Shown here: piece by piece, positions 1-7,676 of the stretch
How the letters are laid out: every line of letters begins with the position of its first letter
Position numbering within the stretch: position 1 is the stretch's first letter
Source of the DNA: an uncultured Prevotellaceae bacterium
Lineage (GTDB): Bacteria > Bacteroidota > Bacteroidia > Bacteroidales > Bacteroidaceae
NCBI GenBank assembly: GCA_902799905.1
Contig: CADCCB010000001.1
Coordinates: 1-64,000, forward strand
Reading direction: 5' to 3'
Length of the DNA: 64,000 bases
Made by a program: the position numbers and the translations under genes
The notes under the pieces: generated by a model
Database searches by the model: none
Told to the model about the DNA's origin: nothing
Seen by the model: the letters and a program-made list of their open reading frames with translations, nothing else

Positions 1-283
1 TCGATGGCGACAATAAAAGGGTCGAATTCGGCCCCTATACCCCTCGAATTCGATGGGTTTAATCTCTGCTTGCCCTCCAGCAGATGCGGGTGTTGGAAGA
101 CAATAGTGGTAGGAAAATGTTGAAATAAGACTACTGACGAGATGTATCCAGAACTGCTGAAGGCCTGCCCCCAAGGAGGAACTGCAAAGGGTGTTTGAGG
201 AGAGTAGCCGGAAGGAAGAAAAGAAGTAAACGAATTGCATTTATACCTACTGAACAGAACATTTCATCTAAAATGTAATAAAT
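1..283. other. Non-coding or decayed sequence at the window edge
   Basis: No intact gene is visible. Two copies of the palindromic word TCGAATTCG lie close together near bases 20-55. Around 124-229 there are short open stretches in two frames which, if joined by a frameshift near base 160, would read as a charged C-terminal tail (MYPELLKA in one frame, then EELQRVFEESSRKEEKK before a TAA at 227). This may be the end of a decayed gene; support is weak. Confidence 0.35.
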
Positions 284-1990
284 ATGAACGAACAAGATAC
301 GCCACAGGGCAACAGAAGCCAGGAACTCTGCAGGAGAGTGGTTACAACGGAATCATTCATAGCAGAGGCTAAGGAGATTTATGGTGACCGCTATGACTAT
401 AGCAAGGTGGACTATAAGAATCGTGATCATCGTGTTGTTGTGACGTGTCCTGTTCATGGTGATTTTCAAGTTTATGCCCGCGAGCATCTGGATGGCAAAG
501 GATGTCCTAAGTGTGAGAAAGGCGAGAAGTTCATAGCCAAGCTAAAAGAGAAGTTTGGTGATAAATTCGGATTGGATGAGTTCGTTTATGAGAGCTCTAC
601 AACTCCTGTAACGTTGATATGTCCCACGCATGGTGCTTTCTCAAAATTACCTAATCAGATTTTGAATTTGCAATTTGGCTGTCCCCATTGTGGTAGTGAT
701 GCCAAAGCAGAAATCCACAATGCCGCAGTTGCCAAAAAGCAAGCAGCGAAGGAAGAAAAGCAGAGGGCTATTGATGAGATGAATGCCCAAAAGTTGCAGG
801 AATGGAAGGATGAAAGAGCTGAACGAGAGCGGAGACGTGAAAAGGCTATGCAGTCTTTTCGCGCAGGAAAAAAGCCAAGAGATTTCTATGCCCCCTTCCA
901 AATCTATATGCAACGAGTTGATGAACATATAGATGTCATTAGGTATAATGCCAAATGGATAGAACCTTACTATCGTGATTACAAACTGAGCGACGAAGAT
1001 GCTCGCAACCTTCCTTGCTATAGAGAAGGTGATGAATATTATAGGTTCGTTGGTGAGGCTCCAGATGACTTTATCAGACAATCTTTTGAAAAGGATGGAT
1101 TCAATACAGGAACAATTGAGGAATGCCTATCACATCGTAGATGCATTATTTCTTTCGAGGATAAAGACCTGATTATACAGGTGGAAAGCTTCGAACATGA
1201 AATGGAACGATACGGCAATAGCGATATACAGATAAACAAGGCTTCTCAGAAAGTTGAGATTCCATCCTCGTTTGTCAGCATCGATTTCGAAACGTTATAT
1301 TCTCAACGTGTCTCGGCCTGTTCGATAGGAATGGTTAAATATCGTGATGGTAAGAAGGTAGACCAGTATTATTCGTTGATACGCCCACCATTTGATTATC
1401 CAGGCAAGAGCGGACAGATATTGACGTGGGTGCACGGTATATCTGAGGATGATGTTAGAAAAGAAAAGACTTTCGCAGAGTTGTTACCAGATATTGAGGC
1501 CTTTGTGGATGGCCTTCCATTGGTGGCCCACAACGCAAGTGTAGAGAAATGCTGCATACGCGATGTGTGTGCCTACTATGAGATTGATACCAACTTGGAT
1601 TACAACAACATCCTTGACACCTTGCCGCTTTCACGGGAGGCAGAAGCAAAGAGAGGTTTACAAGTTGAAGGACAAGGTACGCATTCATTGGATGCCGTTT
1701 GCCGTCGATTTGATGTTCCTGTACTCAATCACCACAATGCTTTGGAAGATGCCGAAATGTGTGGCAATCTCATGGTAAAGTTCCGTGAGATATTGGTTGA
1801 AGGGAAGTCTGTTGAAATGAAAGCCGGCAACGTAAACCAAACGGAGAAGGTTACAGAAAAGAAGGAAGAGAATCCATCAGATAATCAAGTTGAGCAAGTT
1901 CAAACCGTTGAAGAACAGAGTTCAAAAAGAGGTTGTTTGGGTATTGTTGTTATAGGGATTTTGTTTACATCACTCATTGCTTTATTGTAA
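284..1990 (+). CDS. DUF723-like zinc-ribbon protein with DEDDh 3'-5' exonuclease domain and C-terminal membrane anchor
   Basis: The 568-residue product has three parts. Residues about 23-140 hold two copies of a zinc-ribbon repeat of the DUF723 type (pattern CPxHGxF...GCPKC), the second degenerate. A charged helical linker follows. Residues about 328-505 form an exonuclease domain like the DNA polymerase III epsilon subunit: D334-F-E336 gives motif I and H484-x4-D489 gives the DEDDh motif III. In motif II (HNASVE, from H416) the expected Asp is replaced by Glu421. The last ~20 residues are a hydrophobic helix, suggesting tail anchoring. The next gene, 5 bases downstream, carries the same repeats with another nuclease domain, so the two probably act together. 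Substrate and cellular role are unknown; defence or mobile-element functions are possible. Domain names are recalled from motif patterns, not searched. Confidence 0.75.
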   Translation: MNEQDTPQGNRSQELCRRVVTTESFIAEAKEIYGDRYDYSKVDYKNRDHRVVVTCPVHGDFQVYAREHLDGKGCPKCEKGEKFIAKLKEKFGDKFGLDEFVYESSTTPVTLICPTHGAFSKLPNQILNLQFGCPHCGSDAKAEIHNAAVAKKQAAKEEKQRAIDEMNAQKLQEWKDERAERERRREKAMQSFRAGKKPRDFYAPFQIYMQRVDEHIDVIRYNAKWIEPYYRDYKLSDEDARNLPCYREGDEYYRFVGEAPDDFIRQSFEKDGFNTGTIEECLSHRRCIISFEDKDLIIQVESFEHEMERYGNSDIQINKASQKVEIPSSFVSIDFETLYSQRVSACSIGMVKYRDGKKVDQYYSLIRPPFDYPGKSGQILTWVHGISEDDVRKEKTFAELLPDIEAFVDGLPLVAHNASVEKCCIRDVCAYYEIDTNLDYNNILDTLPLSREAEAKRGLQVEGQGTHSLDAVCRRFDVPVLNHHNALEDAEMCGNLMVKFREILVEGKSVEMKAGNVNQTEKVTEKKEENPSDNQVEQVQTVEEQSSKRGCLGIVVIGILFTSLIALL

Positions 1991-1995
1991 GTTTT

Positions 1996-4209
1996 ATGGC
2001 AAAACTGACCACCGAAGAATTCATAGCAAGGGCCCAAGCGGTGCATGGGGATAAGTATGACTATTCCAAGGTGGAGTATGTGAATAGTAAAGAAAAAGTC
2101 ACCATCATTTGTCCTGAACATGGAGAATTTCCACAGATGCCCCAAAAGCATTTGTATGGTCAAGGATGCCCCAAATGTGGTAATAAGCCAAAAATTACCA
2201 CTGAAGAATTCATCAAGAGAGCCCGAGAGGTGCATGGGAATAAGTATGACTATTCTAAGGTGGAGTACGTAAATGCCCAAACAGATGTTTGCATAATATG
2301 TAAGCAACATGGAGAATTCTGGCAAATACCTTATCACCATATCGCTGGTCGAGGGTGTAAAAAATGTGCTACTGAAGTTAATGCAGACAAATTAAGATTT
2401 TGGACTGAAACGAAATGCTACGAGGAAGCCTCTCGTTATAAAGATATGAAATCTTTCAGAACGCAAAGTGAAGATGCTTATAATGCGGCATTGAAGCATC
2501 ATTGGCTGAAGAATTTTACGTGGCTATCCTATAAAATTGACGTTTCAAAACCAAAAAAGAAAAGGCAATCATATACCCAGGAAGAAATAATCAAGAAACT
2601 TCGTTCTATCTTTGGTGACCGCTATGGTTATGAAAAAGTGGAATATAAAGCTATGAAAGTTCCCATTACGCTTGTGTGTCATGAAAGGGATGCAGATGGT
2701 GTTGAACATGGGGAATTTTCTATGCGACCTGATAATATCTTTTCTAGCAATCAAGCTTGTCCCAAATGTTACGACGCTAGACGAAGTAGACTTCAGCGTA
2801 AACCTGTGGAAAAGTTTATTGAGGAAGCCAAGAAGGTTCATGGTGAATTATACGAATATCATAAAGTTGAATACATTAATACCAAAACAGATGTATGTAT
2901 CGTATGTAAAATACATGGAGACTTCTGGCAGACGCCAACAGCTCATTTGGTAGGTCACGGCTGTCCTTACTGTTCTGGAAACGCTAAGAAATGGGATAAG
3001 GATACTTGTGAGGCAGAGGCACGCAAGTATGAGTATTTCTTTGATTTTAGAATAAAGAGTTCTGGGGCCTATAATGTAGCTCTACGTAATGGTTGGCTTT
3101 ATGACTATGTGTGGCTACAAAAATTACCCCCCAAGCCAAACGACTACGATAAAAATACTAAGTACATCTATGCATACGAATTTGTCAAGCAAAATGCAGT
3201 TTATGTAGGATTGACGAATAGTATGATAAAAAGAAATTGGCAGCATTGTAATAGTGTAAAATCTTCAGTCAATAGGTTTGCGGTAAAGAGTGAATGTGAT
3301 ATTCCTTCTCCTATAGTGTTAGAAGAAAACGTGACTATTCATGAGAGTGGAAAAAGAGAGAAGTATTGGGTAAACTATTATAAAGAACAAGGATGGGTTA
3401 TCCTAAATAGAGCAAAAACTGGTGAACGGGAAAGTTCTATTGGTATCTATTATCCAATTAAGTGGAATAAGAAGGCTATTAGAGAAAAGGCAAAGGAATG
3501 CAACTATAATTTGAAAAAGTTCATGGAATTGTATATTGGAGCATATGAAGCAATCCAATCACGATACAAAGGTCTTCTCAACGAATTATTCCCTCACAGA
3601 GCAATACATACACGCCATACTATAGAAGAGGCACTCCTTGTTGCAAGGAAGGGGAACTACAAAAAAAGGATGGATTTGCATCGTGACTGCTCTTGGGCAT
3701 ATCGTGTATTATTTAAGCACGGGATGCTGGACGATGTATTTGGGAAGCCTAAAGAGTATACAAAAGATGAAGCTTTAAAAGAATCTGATAATTATCGTTC
3801 AATAGAACAAATAAGGGTAAATAATTATCGATTATACAGCTATCTTAAGAAGAATAATCTATTTAAAGAGGCAAAGCCAACTGATGCCATGTTCCGAAGG
3901 GCTAAAACTGTAGAAGAAGCTTGGGAGGTTTCTCAATACTATAAGAGTATTACGGATCTATGTAATCATGCAAGCGTAGCGTACAGATTGTTAAAAGAAG
4001 CAGGATTGTTACAAAAGAGATATCCCTCTTCTGTTCGTAAAGCGGTACTTCAATACAGTTTAGATGGAGAGTTTATTAAAGAGTGGCCTAGTGCACATGC
4101 TGCTTCTCATGGTTTGGGAATGAGTATTAATGTGAGTATAGGTCTTGTCTGCAAAGGTAAGAAGAAATCTGCTGGCGGCTTCTTGTGGAAATACAAGGAA
4201 GAACAATAA
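1996..4209 (+). CDS. Multi-repeat DUF723/GIY-YIG/NUMOD homing-endonuclease-like protein
   Basis: The 737-residue product has two DUF723-like zinc-ribbon repeats at its N-terminus (about residues 4-62 and 68-125) and two more at about 195-262 and 268-326. Each has CxxHGxF followed by GCPKC-like pairs. A GIY-YIG nuclease core follows (Y390, Y392, then Y403-V-G405 and R413). A ~40-residue helical motif of the form EEA..Y....FR..S..AYN.AL...WL recurs about five times, and the C-terminus (from about residue 684) matches a NUMOD1-type DNA-binding module. This architecture is known from phage and free-standing homing endonucleases. The ATG at 1996 was chosen because the longer ORF back to 1933 overlaps the preceding gene and adds residues unlike the family. 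Spacing from the upstream exonuclease gene is 5 bases, so they are co-transcribed. Whether it homes, defends, or only nicks DNA cannot be told from sequence. Confidence 0.75.
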   Translation: MAKLTTEEFIARAQAVHGDKYDYSKVEYVNSKEKVTIICPEHGEFPQMPQKHLYGQGCPKCGNKPKITTEEFIKRAREVHGNKYDYSKVEYVNAQTDVCIICKQHGEFWQIPYHHIAGRGCKKCATEVNADKLRFWTETKCYEEASRYKDMKSFRTQSEDAYNAALKHHWLKNFTWLSYKIDVSKPKKKRQSYTQEEIIKKLRSIFGDRYGYEKVEYKAMKVPITLVCHERDADGVEHGEFSMRPDNIFSSNQACPKCYDARRSRLQRKPVEKFIEEAKKVHGELYEYHKVEYINTKTDVCIVCKIHGDFWQTPTAHLVGHGCPYCSGNAKKWDKDTCEAEARKYEYFFDFRIKSSGAYNVALRNGWLYDYVWLQKLPPKPNDYDKNTKYIYAYEFVKQNAVYVGLTNSMIKRNWQHCNSVKSSVNRFAVKSECDIPSPIVLEENVTIHESGKREKYWVNYYKEQGWVILNRAKTGERESSIGIYYPIKWNKKAIREKAKECNYNLKKFMELYIGAYEAIQSRYKGLLNELFPHRAIHTRHTIEEALLVARKGNYKKRMDLHRDCSWAYRVLFKHGMLDDVFGKPKEYTKDEALKESDNYRSIEQIRVNNYRLYSYLKKNNLFKEAKPTDAMFRRAKTVEEAWEVSQYYKSITDLCNHASVAYRLLKEAGLLQKRYPSSVRKAVLQYSLDGEFIKEWPSAHAASHGLGMSINVSIGLVCKGKKKSAGGFLWKYKEEQ

Positions 4210-4258
4210 TGAATAGTCTACTGTTATTTCATATGCACGATATTAACAATACAAAGAT

Positions 4259-4699
4259 ATGATACGAATATATACAGGACAATACAAGAATGGGAGTACA
4301 CTCACAGAGTTCAACTTAGTGAGATATACGACCATTTGCCTTGTGCTCGATTACTTTTGTTTGATGAACTCTCAAAAGATTGACATGGAAGTAGCACTCT
4401 CAAAACTTGTCGATTCTGTTTTAATAAAGTCGTCATTCAAAGACACCGATAATAATCGAGTTTGGATTGAGACCGCTATTGGCAATATGCAGATGATGGG
4501 ACTGCTTATCGAAACTGATGCAGGCCTCTTGAAGATTACGGATTTGGGACTATCTGCCTACAGCAGCCAATTATATCATCAAACAGCTGCAAGCCTCTAT
4601 GAGGCCAGAGCATCACGACAACTTGCTAAAAAAGCTATATATGTAGCACTCGCAGGAATTGGACTGACATTAATCCTTCAGTTATGTAGATGTTGTTAA
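4259..4699 (+). CDS. Small protein with possible winged-helix region and C-terminal membrane segment
   Basis: The family of this 146-residue product is not recognised. Residues about 15-100 are predicted by eye to be helical with a short beta hairpin (LLIETDAGLLKITDLG), compatible with a winged helix. The last ~22 residues (AIYVALAGIGLTLILQL then CRCC) are a membrane segment ending in three cysteines. Like the exonuclease two genes upstream it would be tail-anchored. It lies 49 bases after the GIY-YIG gene on the same strand, so it may be the third member of that cluster. Confidence 0.55.
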   Translation: MIRIYTGQYKNGSTLTEFNLVRYTTICLVLDYFCLMNSQKIDMEVALSKLVDSVLIKSSFKDTDNNRVWIETAIGNMQMMGLLIETDAGLLKITDLGLSAYSSQLYHQTAASLYEARASRQLAKKAIYVALAGIGLTLILQLCRCC

Positions 4700-4737
4700 T
4701 TTCAAACAATAATATAGTTATAATCCAAAGGACATCA

Positions 4738-4792
4738 GGGACAGTGATCGTCTCGCCGTTGAAAAGAAAGAAAACCTCATACCTGAATCAGG
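4738..4792 (+). repeat. Dispersed repeat, copy 1 (partner at 6151-6200)
   Basis: The segments GGGACAG-TGATCGTCTCG-C-GTTGA and CCTCATACCTGAATCA occur in the same order here and at 6151-6200. Spacing between the two blocks differs by a few bases. The copies flank the polyvalent kinase gene in direct orientation. Confidence 0.7.
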
Positions 4793-4819
4793 TGTCAGGT
4801 TACAACGACAGGGGCACCA

Positions 4820-5036
4820 TCGCGATTCGCGATACTGCTTCCAAAGGCCAAACCACCGTCGCGAATCGCGACACTGGTTCCCAATACAAGGCACTGCCCT
4901 GATTTAGGGCGGTGCTATGATGCATCTCGTTTGCGTGAATTCTGAGAAAAAGGGTGAACGAAATATCCCCCCTCTGCAACGAGGGTGGGGGTGGGGTCGC
5001 GAAACGCGACGTCATTGACCGTATGTTTCGTACGGT
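4820..5036. repeat. Cluster of TCGCGA-type palindromes and hairpins
   Basis: Three near-identical inverted repeats occur: TCGCGATTCGCGA (4820-4832), GTCGCGAATCGCGAC (4858-4872) and GTCGCGAAACGCGAC (4996-5010). Between and after them are the hairpin GCACTGCCCT-GATTT-AGGGCGGTGC (4891-4915, one G-T pair) and ACCGTA-N7-TACGGT (5018-5036). The arrangement resembles a REP/BIME-like cluster or a set of protein-binding sites. Function is unknown. Confidence 0.6.
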
Positions 5037-5073
5037 ATTCCTCGTCAAAAACCGCGTAAAAATAGAAACAACA

Positions 5074-5105
5074 TTTGGTTGTTTGGAAAAAAAGTTGTAA
5101 GTTTG
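5074..5105 (+). promoter_or_regulatory. Bacteroidota-type promoter of the polyvalent kinase gene
   Basis: TTTG (5074-5077) is followed after 20 bases by TAAGTTTG (5098-5105), matching the TTTG/TAnnTTTG consensus. The start codon at 5127 lies 21 bases downstream. Confidence 0.7.
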
Positions 5106-5126
5106 CAGCAGAAATCAGTAATAATT

Positions 5127-5945
5127 ATGAATAACGCAGACTTTTGGGCTTCCGTCCACACCATCATTGCAGAGGGCTTTACGTCTGAAGGCCTGCTAAA
5201 ACTTGACAGTTATGCAATACAATTCATTAGCGGACAGTTGGTTTATCAACGATTTTCACCGCAGGAACAGCATGGCTGCGCAGCGGGAGGTGCAACAAAT
5301 GTCATTGCATCCCTGCTCGCGGGAGCAGAAGCTGGCCCAGATAGCCAGGATTCGTCAGCACTCAGCGACTACCAAAGAGATTGCCAACTTGGAGCGCAGC
5401 AAGAAAGCGTAATTGAACAATGGGCAAAAGCTGTCGGAGTATGGACTGATGGCGTAGATGAACAATTGCCCAAGGTTCTTGGCGAACAGATTGCAGAGGG
5501 TGGCGAGGCTAAGGTCTATGATCATGGTTCTACGCTGATTAAGTCTATCGGGCTCGATTATTTTATCCAACCCATCTTTGCCCTTGACCGCATAGCACTT
5601 CATAATACCTATTTCCCTGAAACACGACTGACTGTTCTTGGCTTTGGTCGCGACAAGAACGGAGAGTTTAAAATCATAGTAGAGCAACCCTTCATTGACG
5701 GACAGCCTGTGAGCGATGAAGAGATTGCTGACTATATGCGCCAGATGGGTTTCGAATTGAAAAATCCTCGTAACTGGACCTATGCCACTCCAGATATTTA
5801 CCTCAGCGACATGCACGATGAAAATGTGATTCGATCAAACAAGTCCAACACTATTTTCGTCGTGGATTGCGATATTCGTATCAATACGCCTGAGTTAAGG
5901 CAAGGAGGAACAAGGGCTATTATGAATAAGATTGTTTGGAAATAA
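5127..5945 (+). CDS. Protein kinase-like domain of the polyvalent-protein type
   Basis: The 272-residue product has a C-terminal kinase-like domain like those of large polyvalent proteins of phages and conjugative elements. Visible landmarks are a glycine-rich loop (EGGEAKVY, 124-131), K139 as the ATP-binding lysine, hinge E186, a catalytic-loop-like SDMHDENV (D228, H230, D231, N233) and a DFG-like aspartate at D247. The N-terminal ~95 residues are Ala/Gly/Gln-rich, including a QQ-S repeat region, and are unassigned. The ATG at 5127 was chosen over the upstream alternative at 5079 because the promoter motif lies between them. The gene stands alone between two copies of a dispersed repeat, consistent with a remnant of a mobile element. 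Target unknown. Confidence 0.7.
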   Translation: MNNADFWASVHTIIAEGFTSEGLLKLDSYAIQFISGQLVYQRFSPQEQHGCAAGGATNVIASLLAGAEAGPDSQDSSALSDYQRDCQLGAQQESVIEQWAKAVGVWTDGVDEQLPKVLGEQIAEGGEAKVYDHGSTLIKSIGLDYFIQPIFALDRIALHNTYFPETRLTVLGFGRDKNGEFKIIVEQPFIDGQPVSDEEIADYMRQMGFELKNPRNWTYATPDIYLSDMHDENVIRSNKSNTIFVVDCDIRINTPELRQGGTRAIMNKIVWK

Positions 5946-6022
5946 GAAAAAGCCCGTAAACCTTTGAGTATATCAAATCAAAGTTTTTCAATCTCGCAAG
6001 TCCTTTTTCCAACTTTTATTAC

Positions 6023-6030
6023 TACCTTTG
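6023..6030 (+). promoter_or_regulatory. Promoter -7 element (TACCTTTG)
   Basis: TACCTTTG lies just upstream of the ATG at 6036, so the transcript would have a very short leader or none. Confidence 0.55.
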
Positions 6031-6035
6031 CACCA

Positions 6036-6161
6036 ATGAAACAGTTTTTGACCATATCAATTACTCTCCTCGTGCTGACAATAGCACAGGAATCTTGGGG
6101 CCAGAAGGCCAGTGTATATCATGTCGAGAAGATTGTCGGTGGGACAGAAGGGGACAGGTGA
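6036..6161 (+). pseudogene. Truncated secreted-protein ORF (signal peptide plus 20 residues)
   Basis: It encodes 41 residues: a clean signal peptide (MKQFLTISITLLVLTIAQ) followed by a short tail (SWGQKASVYHVEKIVGG). The stop lies inside the dispersed repeat shared with 4738-4792, suggesting that the rest of the gene was lost when that repeat arrived. A good promoter precedes it, so a short peptide could still be made. Confidence 0.45.
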
Positions 6162-6200
6162 TCGTCTCGCTGTTGATGGGGGGCCTCATACCTGAATCAA
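6151..6200 (+). repeat. Dispersed repeat, copy 2
   Basis: This is the second copy of the element at 4738-4792. Both carry GATCGTCTCG followed by CCTCATACCTGAATCA. It overlaps the end of the truncated ORF. Confidence 0.7.
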
Positions 6201-6240
6201 GTTTTTCAGTGAAAATGCATTAGGTCTCGCAAAAATTTTG

Positions 6241-6248
6241 TACCTTTG
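6241..6248 (+). promoter_or_regulatory. Promoter -7 element (TACCTTTG) of the glycosidase-esterase pair
   Basis: TACCTTTG ends 19 bases before the ATG at 6268. The two genes downstream have no internal promoter and are probably one operon. Confidence 0.6.
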
Positions 6249-6267
6249 CATACACAAACAAACTACT

Positions 6268-7659
6268 ATGTCAATAATGAAACAAATACTTGCGATTCTT
6301 GTCTTTCTGCTGGGACTCACCACTACGGTGCTGGCACAGCAGCCCTGGGAACATGGTAGGCTGCGGGTGTCGGACAACCAGCGTTTCCTGCAACATGAGG
6401 ACGGCACACCCTTCTTCTGGCTCGGAGAGACGGCATGGCTGATGCCCCAGCGACTGAACCGCGACGAGGTGCAGTACTATCTGCAGATGTGCCACGATGC
6501 GGAATATAGTATGGTACAGGTGCAGGTGATGAACGAGGTGCCTTCGTATAATGTCTATGGGCAGAAGTCGCTCAAGGTAGAGGTCGATGGTTCATGGTCA
6601 ATGGTCGATGAATACTGGGAACACATGGACCATATCGTGCATCAGGCCGAACGTCAGGGCATCTATATCGGCATGGTATGCATCTGGGGCGGTCTTGTCA
6701 AGTCAGGGAAGATGGACGTCAGTCAGGCGAAGGCCTACGGAGCGTTCCTGGCTAACCGCTATAAGAACCGCAAGAACATCATCTGGATTATAGGTGGCGA
6801 CATACAGGGCGACGTCAAGCCTGAGGTGTGGGAGGCGCTCGCTACCAGCATCAAGTTGATAGACAAGAACCATCTGATGACCTTCCATCCCCGTGGTCGT
6901 ACCACGTCGGCTCATTGGTGGAGCAAGGCCTCGTGGATTGACCTGCATGCCTTCCAGAGTGGGCATCGAAAGTACGGTCAGCGCATGGGTACCGTGAACT
7001 ATCCCATACCCGACAATACGGAGGAGGACAACTGGATGTATGTGGACTCCGTATGGTCGTACCAGCCGCAGAAGCCTGTCATAGACGATGAACCCGTCTA
7101 TGAGGGGATTCCCAAGGGACTGCATACCACCGATGAGGGCTACTGGCATGCCCAGGATGTGCGTCGCTATGCCTATTGGAGCGTCTTTGCAGGCAGTTGC
7201 GGACATACCTACGGCAATAACGCCATCATGCAGTTCTATCGCAGGGGACTCCCGCCTGCCTATTTCTGTGAAAAGGAGTGGACGGAGGCTCTCCATGACC
7301 CAGGCTTCAATCAGATGAAGTACCTGAAGCGGCTGATGCTCTCGTTGCCCTATTTCGAACGGGTGCCCGACCAGAGCATCATCATAGGAAACGGTTCCCA
7401 GTATGATCGACTTATAGCCACTCGCGGCAATGACTATTTGCTGGTCTATAACTACACCAGCCGCGACATGACCATCGACCTGCGCAAGATATCTGGCGAG
7501 AAGAAGCGCGTGTGGTGGATGGATGCTGCCACAGGACGCTTTACTTTCCTGGGTGAATTCGACAGTAAGGTATGCACCTTCCGTCCCCAGAAGACCAAAG
7601 ATGGCGTTGAGGATGGTGTGCTCATTGCTGTGGATGCCTCAAAAGAATACATAAACTAA
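6268..7659 (+). CDS. Secreted glycoside hydrolase, DUF4038/apiosidase-like (GH140 type)
   Basis: The 463-residue product has a signal peptide (MKQILAILVFLLGLTTTVLAQQ). Residues about 25-355 form a TIM-barrel of the DUF4038 type, recognised from openings such as RLRVSDNQRFLQHEDGTPFFWLG and the FHPRGRTTSAHWW segment. The last ~95 residues match the 'putative collagen-binding' beta domain that usually follows it. GH140 members remove apiose from pectic rhamnogalacturonan II; the exact substrate here is not established. The ATG at 6268 is used; 6277 is an equally good in-frame alternative. The esterase gene follows 17 bases later, consistent with joint action on decorated plant polysaccharide. 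Confidence 0.8.
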   Translation: MSIMKQILAILVFLLGLTTTVLAQQPWEHGRLRVSDNQRFLQHEDGTPFFWLGETAWLMPQRLNRDEVQYYLQMCHDAEYSMVQVQVMNEVPSYNVYGQKSLKVEVDGSWSMVDEYWEHMDHIVHQAERQGIYIGMVCIWGGLVKSGKMDVSQAKAYGAFLANRYKNRKNIIWIIGGDIQGDVKPEVWEALATSIKLIDKNHLMTFHPRGRTTSAHWWSKASWIDLHAFQSGHRKYGQRMGTVNYPIPDNTEEDNWMYVDSVWSYQPQKPVIDDEPVYEGIPKGLHTTDEGYWHAQDVRRYAYWSVFAGSCGHTYGNNAIMQFYRRGLPPAYFCEKEWTEALHDPGFNQMKYLKRLMLSLPYFERVPDQSIIIGNGSQYDRLIATRGNDYLLVYNYTSRDMTIDLRKISGEKKRVWWMDAATGRFTFLGEFDSKVCTFRPQKTKDGVEDGVLIAVDASKEYIN

Positions 7660-7676
7660 CTACGATATCAAAAGAA

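Larger units (their letters stand above)
4700..5126. other. 427-base gene-free stretch rich in palindromes
   Basis: No gene is convincing here. It contains a repeat shared with 6151-6200, three TCGCGA-type palindromes, a 25-base hairpin at 4891-4915, a pyrimidine/purine hairpin of CCCCCCTC and GAGGG tracts near 4966-4996, an ACCGTA/TACGGT inverted repeat, and finally the promoter of the next gene. Open frames crossing it (for example 4690-4902) have low-complexity composition and no recognisable domain. Confidence 0.6.

Noticed and set aside
4690..4902. 70-codon + strand ORF across the palindrome block
   Set aside because: It runs through a dispersed repeat and two palindromes with no conserved-looking composition.
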